Below, one piece after another: positions 58,262 through 64,000 of a DNA stretch of 64,000 bases (position 1 is its first letter; each line of letters starts with the position of its first letter). Where the stretch lies: positions 1 through 64,000 of the forward strand of contig CACMMU010000003.1 in the NCBI GenBank assembly GCA_902614835.1, read 5' to 3'. The notes below the pieces were generated by a model, which was given only the letters and a program-made list of their open reading frames with translations, was not told the DNA's origin and did not search any database. Origin of the DNA: an uncultured Pelagibacteraceae bacterium (lineage in GTDB: Bacteria > Pseudomonadota > Alphaproteobacteria > Pelagibacterales > Pelagibacteraceae). The translations under genes and the position numbers were made by a program.

Positions 58262-58653
58262 GCTTTTAAAATTTTCCATACCCCAGAGGTAACAGCAACT
58301 ATACTTTCAGAATTAACTATTTCACATGTTAAAAATACTAACGTCCTCGTTTTTTTTTGGACTTTAACTTTTGCAATTAGTTTATCCCCTAATTTAGCAG
58401 CAGAAATAAATTTCATTTCAAGTGAAATTGTAACACACTGTTTTCCATCAGCTGCTCTATGGGCTCCATTACCCATTCCAGTATCAGCAATGAAAGTTAA
58501 AAAACCACCATGCGCCATCCCAGCTGTATTTAGATGCATTTCTTTAACTTCTGCGTGATACTCAAAATTTTTTTCATCAATTTTTTTTATTTTGAGTCCA
58601 CCAACGTGTTTTGAATAACCTGAATTAGTTTCGTCCATATTTCCTTTTATCAT
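58258..58653 (-). CDS. PaaI-type hotdog thioesterase
   Basis: A 131-residue hotdog-fold protein of the PaaI/YdiI group that hydrolyses acyl- or aryl-CoA thioesters. The block MHLNTAGMAHGGFLTFIADTGMG (in parts) contains the HGG motif and acidic Asp of the active site, and VTISLEMKFISAAKLGDKLIAKV and GVWKILKA match the family's C-terminal strands. The CoA ester substrate is unknown. It overlaps the DMT permease by 29 bases, so the two genes are coupled, at the end of the aceE-aceF transcript. Confidence 0.88.
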   Translation of the reverse strand: MIKGNMDETNSGYSKHVGGLKIKKIDEKNFEYHAEVKEMHLNTAGMAHGGFLTFIADTGMGNGAHRAADGKQCVTISLEMKFISAAKLGDKLIAKVKVQKKTRTLVFLTCEIVNSESIVAVTSGVWKILKA

Positions 58654-59527
58654 ACATTGGTGCTATTTGTGAAAAAATAACGGCAGATAAAATTATAATT
58701 ATTCCTAAGATTTTAAACTCATTAAGAAACTGATCTAACATTATCCATGCAGCAATGGAGCCGAAAACACCTTCTAAAGAAAAAATAATTGCAACAGGTG
58801 CCGGTGATAAATTTTGCTGACCAAAAATTTGGAGCATAAATGCTATCCCACTTGATAACACTCCTGCATAAAGTAGCTCGGCAGCCTCCAATGATAACAT
58901 TCTGAATGAGATATATTCGAAAGAGAAAGCGGGTATTAAAGAGATTAATGCTGCAGTTAAGCATTGGAAAGATGCTATAGTGATTGGAAAGTTAAAGATT
59001 TTAAGAAACTTTGAAATAAAAACTATATGAAATGCCCAGAAAAATGCTCCAATAACAACAAGTGTATCGCCATATCTTACCCTTAAATTATTTAATTCAC
59101 TTAAAAGCAAACCACCGATTAAACACATTAAAACAGATGGCCAAACGGTTTTATGAATTTTCTTTGAGAACATGAAGTATGCAATGATAGGAACTATAAC
59201 TACATATAAAACTGTAAATACTGCAGAATTAGCGACATCGGTGTATATTAGTGAAATTTGCTGAAGTATATTTCCACCAGCTAAAAAAAAGCCGAGTAGA
59301 AAAAAGTAACCAATTATTACTTTAAAATTTAATTTTGTATCTTTAACTTTTTTAAATTCAAAAATAAAAAAAAATGGGAGCAAAGTTATAAATCCCAAAA
59401 CTAGTCTTACAGCTGAAAAAGTATAAGGACCTATATAATCCATTCCCATATCTTGAGCTACAAAAGCTGTACCCCAGAGCAAGGAGCATGAAACAGCACA
59501 AATTAATGAGAATACTCTCTTGCTCAT
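58625..59527 (-). CDS. EamA/DMT family membrane transporter
   Basis: A drug/metabolite transporter superfamily permease with ten predicted helices in two EamA repeats over 300 residues. The N-terminal repeat shows SCSLLWGTAFVAQDMGMDYIGP and FSAVRLVLGFITLLPFF; the C-terminal repeat shows AFFWAFHIVFISKF, and AAELLYAGVLSSGIAFMLQIFGQ and IFSLEGVFGSIAAWIMLDQ. Substrate and direction are not readable. ATG abuts the aceF stop, so it is part of the aceEF transcript by position. Confidence 0.9.
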   Translation of the reverse strand: MSKRVFSLICAVSCSLLWGTAFVAQDMGMDYIGPYTFSAVRLVLGFITLLPFFFIFEFKKVKDTKLNFKVIIGYFFLLGFFLAGGNILQQISLIYTDVANSAVFTVLYVVIVPIIAYFMFSKKIHKTVWPSVLMCLIGGLLLSELNNLRVRYGDTLVVIGAFFWAFHIVFISKFLKIFNFPITIASFQCLTAALISLIPAFSFEYISFRMLSLEAAELLYAGVLSSGIAFMLQIFGQQNLSPAPVAIIFSLEGVFGSIAAWIMLDQFLNEFKILGIIIILSAVIFSQIAPMYDKRKYGRN

Positions 59528-60781
59528 TTAAACTGCCAATTTGAAAGCAAAATCTTTTCCTAAGCTTTCGGCTAAATGAACACAAAATCTAGCTCCCTCT
59601 GCTCCATCTATTACCCTATGATCATAAGACAATGATACTGGGAGCATTTTTCTTGCAATGAACTGACCATCAACTTTTCTAATTTTTTCAAATGTTTTTC
59701 CCACACCGAGTATTGCAACTTCAGGAGGATTAATAATAGGTGTAAAAAAGTTTCCTCCTATCCCCCCTAAACTTGAGATAGTTATTGAACCTCCAAAAAA
59801 TTCTTTTTTTTCAATTTTTAATTCTTTACAAAGCTTACTAACTCTTTTTAGTTCCTCAAAAATTTCTTTTAGACCCAAATTATCTGCATTTCTTATTTTT
59901 GGAACCATGAGACCATGCGGAGTGTCGACAGCAAACCCTATATGGAAATACTTTTTGTAAATTAACTTATTATTTTTGGTATCGATAGATGAATTAAAAT
60001 TTGGATATTTTTTAAGAGCTTTGATGACTGCTCTAGTTATAAATGCTAAAGGACTGATTCTTATTCTCTCTCCAGTATAATTATCAATTAAATTTGTTCT
60101 AAACTGTTCCATTTCGGTTATATCTATTTCATCATGCTGGGTTACATGAGGTATTTCAGTCCAGGATCTTACAAGTTGAGGTCCAGATAATTTCTTTACT
60201 CTTGGAAGATCTTTTTTTTCTACTTCACCAAATGCTTCATGAGGATATTCATCCTTATAGACTTTTTTTTCAATCTTTCCCTCATTTACAGATACTTGTG
60301 ATCTTACAAATTTTTTAACATCATCCTCTGTTACTCTGCCAGCTCTTTGAGACCCAGGTATCTGAACGATGTCAGCACCTAATTCTCTTGCAAATTTTCT
60401 AACCTTTGGACTTGCAGATGATACGCCATCTTTACTCAATTTTTTTACTACAGGAGCTATCTCTTTTGGAGTTTCAGTTACTATTTTCTTTTCAGGAATA
60501 TTTTCTTTTACCTCAACTGTTTTTTTACTTTCTTCCTTTTTACTAACAGAATCTAACGATAATATTTCACTTCCTTCTGAAACTTTGTCACCAACTTTAA
60601 CAATAATCTTATTGATTTTTCCTTCATCAGTTGCAGGAACTTCTACACTTGATTTATCACTTTCTAACGTTATTAAGGGATCATTTTTTTTGATCTGTTG
60701 TCCTGACTTAACTAATACCTCAATCACTTCAACATTTTTAAAATCTCCAATATTTGGAACTAATAATTTTTTTTCAGCCAT
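59528..60781 (-). CDS. aceF: dihydrolipoamide acetyltransferase (pyruvate dehydrogenase E2)
   Basis: AceF is the E2 core of pyruvate dehydrogenase. The 417 residues hold one lipoyl domain (1-80, lysine 43 in LESDKSSVEVPATDEG), a Lys/Glu-rich linker, the peripheral-subunit binding domain about residues 118-160 (ASPKVRKFARELGADIVQIPG), and the catalytic domain with AVDTPHGLMVPKIRN and LSYDHRVIDGAEGARF. E. coli AceF has three lipoyl domains; here one is in AceF and another is on AceE. It lies six bases after aceE. Confidence 0.96.
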   Translation of the reverse strand: MAEKKLLVPNIGDFKNVEVIEVLVKSGQQIKKNDPLITLESDKSSVEVPATDEGKINKIIVKVGDKVSEGSEILSLDSVSKKEESKKTVEVKENIPEKKIVTETPKEIAPVVKKLSKDGVSSASPKVRKFARELGADIVQIPGSQRAGRVTEDDVKKFVRSQVSVNEGKIEKKVYKDEYPHEAFGEVEKKDLPRVKKLSGPQLVRSWTEIPHVTQHDEIDITEMEQFRTNLIDNYTGERIRISPLAFITRAVIKALKKYPNFNSSIDTKNNKLIYKKYFHIGFAVDTPHGLMVPKIRNADNLGLKEIFEELKRVSKLCKELKIEKKEFFGGSITISSLGGIGGNFFTPIINPPEVAILGVGKTFEKIRKVDGQFIARKMLPVSLSYDHRVIDGAEGARFCVHLAESLGKDFAFKLAV

Positions 60782-60787
60782 TAAACT

Positions 60788-63700
60788 CTATAACTTTGTT
60801 GGAAAAACTTTTGTTTGATCGATATTGTATTTTTTAATTGCTTTTTCTGCATGTTTTGAAGCCATCAATTGTTCTTTTGCTAATGCGCTTAAAGTGTATG
60901 TAACAATATGTTTTTTATCAACTTCAAAAAATTTTCTCAATTCTTTTCTTGTATCACTTCTTCCAAAACCATCAGTTCCCAATGTATAGAATGGTTTATT
61001 AAGATATGGTCTTATTTGGTCTGTATGTGATCTTATATAGTCCGATGCTGCAAATATGATGCCCTCTTGTGAGTCTAAACATTTTTGTACATAACTTTTC
61101 TTAGGCTTCTCATTTGGATTTAATAAATTTTTTCTTTCAACTTCCATACCATCTTTCTTTAATTCATTGAAACTAGTAGCACTCCAAACATTACAATCTA
61201 CTCCGTAATCTTTTGATAAAGTTTCGGCAGCTTTTATAACTTCTCTTAAAATTGATCCTGAACCAAGCATTTGAACTTTAGCTTTACCTTTTCCCTTATA
61301 GTTTTTAAATAAATACATTCCTTTTAAAATTCCCTGATCTGAGCCAGCAGGTTTTTCTGGATGAGCATAATTTTCGTTCATTGCAGTTATGTAGTAGTAA
61401 ATATTTTCTTTTTTCTCGTGCATCCTTTTTAATCCATCTCTAAAAATAACTGCCATCTCATATGAAAATGTAGGGTCATAACTCACACAGTTAGGTATTG
61501 CAGATGCTAGTAGAAGACTATGCCCATCCTGGTGTTGCAATCCTTCCCCTGCTAAAGTTGTTTTTCCAGATGTTGCTCCAATTAAAAAACCTCTAGTCTG
61601 GGAGTCAGCTGCGGCCCAAGCTAAGTCTCCAATCCTTTGAAAACCAAACATAGAGTAAAACAAATAAATAGGAACCATTTCTAAATCATGATTAGTATAA
61701 GAAGTTCCAGCAGCAATCCATGATGACATTGCTCCAGCCTCAGTAATACCTTCTTGTAAAACTTGACCACTCTTATCTTCTCTGTAAGAACTTAATTGTT
61801 CAGAGTCCACGGGTTCATACTTTTGGCCTTCGTGTGCATAGATACCAATTTTTTGAAAAAAACCTTCCATACCAAAAGTTCTTGCTTCATCCGCAATTAT
61901 AGGAACTAGTCTTGGCGCAACGTTTTTATCTCTTAGTAAATTCGCAAGCATTCTTACAAGAGCCATTGTAGTAGACATTTCTTTATCACCTGTGGACTTC
62001 ATAAAACTTTCAAAGATATCTTGAGGTGGTGTTTTAACTGGTTTTGCAAAAGTAGTTCTCTCAGGAATATGCCCACCAAGCTTAACTCTGCAATTTTTTA
62101 AATACTTTATTTCTGGTGAATTTTCTGCTGGTTTGTAATATTCAATATTTTTAACCTGCTTATCAGTAAGTGGCACATTAAATCTATCTCTGTAAAATAA
62201 TAAATCTTCCTCGTCTAATTTCTTTTGTTGGTGTGTTGTATTTATACTCTCACCAGATTTACCCATCCCGTAACCTTTAATTGTTTTAGCTATTATGACA
62301 GTTGGCTTACCTTTGCATTGAACAGCAGCATGATAAGCTGAGTAAACTTTATGAGGATCGTGTCCACCTCTATTTAATTTCCAAATATCTGCATCAGTCA
62401 TATTTGCCACCAATTCTTTCAACTCAGGATATTTTCCAAAAAACTTTTCTCTTACATAAGCACCACCTTTTGCCTTAAAGGCTTGATATTCACCGTCAAC
62501 AGCTTCATTCATTCTTTTAATAAGTAAACCGGTTTTATCTTTGGATAAAAGCTGATCCCAGTAAGAGCCCCAAATCACTTTTATCACATTCCATCCAGCA
62601 CCTCTAAATCTTCCCTCGAGCTCCTGAATAATTTTTCCATTTCCTCTAACTGGACCATCTAATCTTTGAAGATTACAGTTAATTACAAAAATCAAATTAT
62701 CTAATTTTTCTCTTGCAGCTAAACCTACGGCACCAAAACTTTCTGGTTCATCCATTTCACCATCACCTAAGTGACACCATATTTTTCTATCTTGATCTTT
62801 TAGAAGACCTCTATTTATTAGATACTTAGTGAAACGAGCCTGGTAAATCGCCATCATTGGACCAAGTCCCATTGATACAGTAGGGAACTGCCAAAATTTT
62901 GGCATTAACCAAGGATGTGGGTAAGAGGACAGTCCACCTTTTTCAACTTCTTGTCTAAATTTATCCAATTGTTTTTCTGAGATTCTTCCTTCTAAAAATG
63001 CTCTTGCATACATGCCGGGCGCACTGTGACCTTGAAAATAAACTAAATCACCACCAAACTTATTATTTTTTGCTCTCCAAAAGTGGTTCATACCAACGTC
63101 ATACAACGTTGCTGCAGATGCAAAAGTACCTATATGTCCACCTAACTCCGGATTTTTTTTATTAGCTTTGACGACCATGGCAGCTGCATTCCATCTTATG
63201 TAGGCTCTAATTTTTCTTTCTATGTTTTGATCACCAGGTGATCTGACATCCGCTGCTGACGGTATCGTATTAATATAAGGTGTAGTTCTGGTATCAGGTA
63301 AAATTAATCCTTGAGTGTAGGCTTCATCAATTACTTTTTTTAGCAAATAACCTGCTCTGGATGAGCCATCTGTTCTAACAACAGCTCTAAGTGAGTCTAG
63401 CCATTCTTGTGTTTCTGCAGGATCTATATCGTCTTTTGAAATTGGTTGGGCAAATATTTTTTGTTTTCCATTTTTTAAACCATTTGATGGTCTCTCCTCT
63501 TTTTTTATCTCTTTTTTTATAATTTCTTTTGGTTCAGATTTATTTTCTTTTTCTTCCTCACCATCTAAAGTAGCTAAAATACTTCCTTCAGATACTCTAT
63601 CTCCAATTTTTACCTTTAATTCAGAAATTTCCCCTTCAAATGGCGACGGTACCTCAACACTTGATTTGTCACTCTCAAGTGTAACAATTGGATCATTTTT

Positions 63701-63790
63701 TTTAATTTTATCTCCAGGTTTTACAAGAACTTCTATTATTTCTACATCTTTGAAGTCACCTATGTCAGGAACAGAAATATTCTTTGCCAT
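60788..63790 (-). CDS. aceE: pyruvate dehydrogenase E1 (homodimeric type) with fused N-terminal lipoyl domain
   Basis: AceE decarboxylates pyruvate on thiamine diphosphate and acetylates E2 lipoyl groups. The 1000-residue protein is about 113 residues longer than E. coli AceE (887). The excess is a lipoyl domain (1-78) with lysine 42 in LESDKSSVEVPSP, plus a charged linker (79-115). The E1 part then begins with DIDPAETQEWLDSLRAVVR, and has GHIGTFASAATLYDVGMNHF, the ThDP site HLGDGEMDEPESFGAVGLAAREKLDNLIFVINCN (in parts), the loop histidine in NTTHQQKKL and LYRDRFNVPL-type FYRDRFNVPLTD. The lipoyl part is very like that of AceF. It heads the operon aceE-aceF-DMT-PaaI. Confidence 0.97.
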   Translation of the reverse strand: MAKNISVPDIGDFKDVEIIEVLVKPGDKIKKNDPIVTLESDKSSVEVPSPFEGEISELKVKIGDRVSEGSILATLDGEEEKENKSEPKEIIKKEIKKEERPSNGLKNGKQKIFAQPISKDDIDPAETQEWLDSLRAVVRTDGSSRAGYLLKKVIDEAYTQGLILPDTRTTPYINTIPSAADVRSPGDQNIERKIRAYIRWNAAAMVVKANKKNPELGGHIGTFASAATLYDVGMNHFWRAKNNKFGGDLVYFQGHSAPGMYARAFLEGRISEKQLDKFRQEVEKGGLSSYPHPWLMPKFWQFPTVSMGLGPMMAIYQARFTKYLINRGLLKDQDRKIWCHLGDGEMDEPESFGAVGLAAREKLDNLIFVINCNLQRLDGPVRGNGKIIQELEGRFRGAGWNVIKVIWGSYWDQLLSKDKTGLLIKRMNEAVDGEYQAFKAKGGAYVREKFFGKYPELKELVANMTDADIWKLNRGGHDPHKVYSAYHAAVQCKGKPTVIIAKTIKGYGMGKSGESINTTHQQKKLDEEDLLFYRDRFNVPLTDKQVKNIEYYKPAENSPEIKYLKNCRVKLGGHIPERTTFAKPVKTPPQDIFESFMKSTGDKEMSTTMALVRMLANLLRDKNVAPRLVPIIADEARTFGMEGFFQKIGIYAHEGQKYEPVDSEQLSSYREDKSGQVLQEGITEAGAMSSWIAAGTSYTNHDLEMVPIYLFYSMFGFQRIGDLAWAAADSQTRGFLIGATSGKTTLAGEGLQHQDGHSLLLASAIPNCVSYDPTFSYEMAVIFRDGLKRMHEKKENIYYYITAMNENYAHPEKPAGSDQGILKGMYLFKNYKGKGKAKVQMLGSGSILREVIKAAETLSKDYGVDCNVWSATSFNELKKDGMEVERKNLLNPNEKPKKSYVQKCLDSQEGIIFAASDYIRSHTDQIRPYLNKPFYTLGTDGFGRSDTRKELRKFFEVDKKHIVTYTLSALAKEQLMASKHAEKAIKKYNIDQTKVFPTKL

Positions 63791-63795
63791 AATTT

Positions 63796-63838
63796 ATTAT
63801 ACACAATTTTTGACACATTTTATCCGCTTTTTTGACAC
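63796..63838 (-). promoter_or_regulatory. aceE promoter region with two direct repeats
   Basis: On the minus strand a perfect TATAAT (63796-63801), preceded by TGTG, ends five bases before the aceE ATG, so transcription would start at or near the start codon (leaderless mRNA). A clear -35 box is missing. Upstream lie two same-orientation copies of GTGTCAAAAA (63807-63816 and 63829-63838), 22 bases apart. They may be sites for an activator replacing the -35 contact. The remaining sequence to 64000 shows no convincing gene. Confidence 0.5.
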
Positions 63839-64000
63839 TTGAATTTTGCAATGTATTTTATGCAATTTTTAAGACTTATTTTTAAAAGAAAAAGGGTTGA
63901 TCTTGATTCTAAGGTGCTAATACAAAAAATATTATTAAGAAAATACCTGGCTAAAACCAATTAACAAAACTACTAAGATTATAGCTCCATAGTAGTATTG

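Noticed and set aside
63851-63964. Short plus-strand frame of 37 codons at the right edge, behind a TTGACA with a TATTTT 16 bases downstream
   Set aside because: No ribosome-binding site, no recognisable protein, and the predicted transcription start would fall after its first ATG codons. The TTGACA is also part of the repeats assigned to the aceE promoter.
63967-63995. Inverted repeat CTACTA/TAGTAG at the window end
   Set aside because: Six-base arms around a 14-base loop in AT-rich sequence, cut close to the edge; no functional context can be seen.

Overview
The window looks like a piece of chromosome from the SAR11 clade of Alphaproteobacteria (Candidatus Pelagibacter or a close relative). 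The evidence is very AT-rich DNA with little intergenic space, many overlapping or abutting genes, lysine-rich proteins, and marker genes that read as alphaproteobacterial (CarD, FdxA, a SUV3-like helicase, a MetX/MetW pair, a fused TAXI-TRAP permease). A SAM-II riboswitch closely resembles the known marine metagenomic example. Taxonomy is inferred from gene content and sequence character, not from a database search.

Layout. 1-11035 (+): the 3' part of trmD, rplS, leuC-leuD-leuB, asd, sdhC-D-A-B, mmsA and mdh, in one nearly gapless codirectional run. 11004-15078: three cell-surface type genes (two polytopic GT-C-like membrane proteins, one methyltransferase) interrupt the central-metabolism block. 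15115-22829 (+): sucC, sucD, sucA, sucB, lpdA. 22848-29679 (+): priA, then the F1 ATPase operon atpHAGDC. 29669-36238 (-): rplU, rpmA, obgE, proB, proA, nadD, rsfS, ctpA, rppH, apparently driven from a good promoter ahead of rplU. 36305-38786 (-): metX, metW, gloB behind a SAM-II riboswitch with its own promoter and terminator. 38976-40950 (+): hisC-type aminotransferase and tyrA. 40951-44382 (-): argH, a 37-residue LptM-like lipoprotein, lysA, plsC. 44408-45694 (+): a serine hydrolase and an HNH endonuclease. 45695-47294 (-): yqaA-type gene, dsbB, coq7. 47362-49417 (+): tRNA-Leu(CAA), an acyl-CoA synthetase and a 23-residue Lys/Arg-only style protein. 49467-53366 (-): SUV3-like helicase, TerB-like protein, fdxA, carD. 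53509-58261 (+): an aminotransferase, a TAXI solute-binding protein and a fused TRAP permease. 58258-63790 (-): aceE, aceF, a DMT permease and a PaaI-type thioesterase.

How the genes fit together. Most of the TCA cycle from 2-oxoglutarate to oxaloacetate is here (sucAB-lpdA, sucCD, sdhCDAB, mdh), with pyruvate dehydrogenase at the right edge and F1 ATPase in the middle. There is no second E3 gene next to aceEF, so lpdA of the suc operon probably serves both complexes. mmsA feeds propionyl-CoA or acetyl-CoA into the same network. Amino-acid genes cover Leu, Lys/Thr/Met (asd, lysA, metXW), Pro, Arg, Tyr and His.

Most notable points: a lipoyl domain fused to the N-terminus of the homodimeric-type PDH E1 (AceE), apparently a copy of the AceF lipoyl domain; apparent loss of both haem-ligating histidines in the succinate dehydrogenase membrane anchors; a SAM-II riboswitch that appears to act by transcription termination, with a predicted antiterminator; and the tiny basic protein gene at 49346 with its own ribosome-binding site and strong terminator. 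No stretch longer than 300 bases lacks a gene. The longest gaps are 49137-49345 and 63791-64000 (about 210 bases each). No CRISPR array, insertion sequence, integrase or rRNA was seen.
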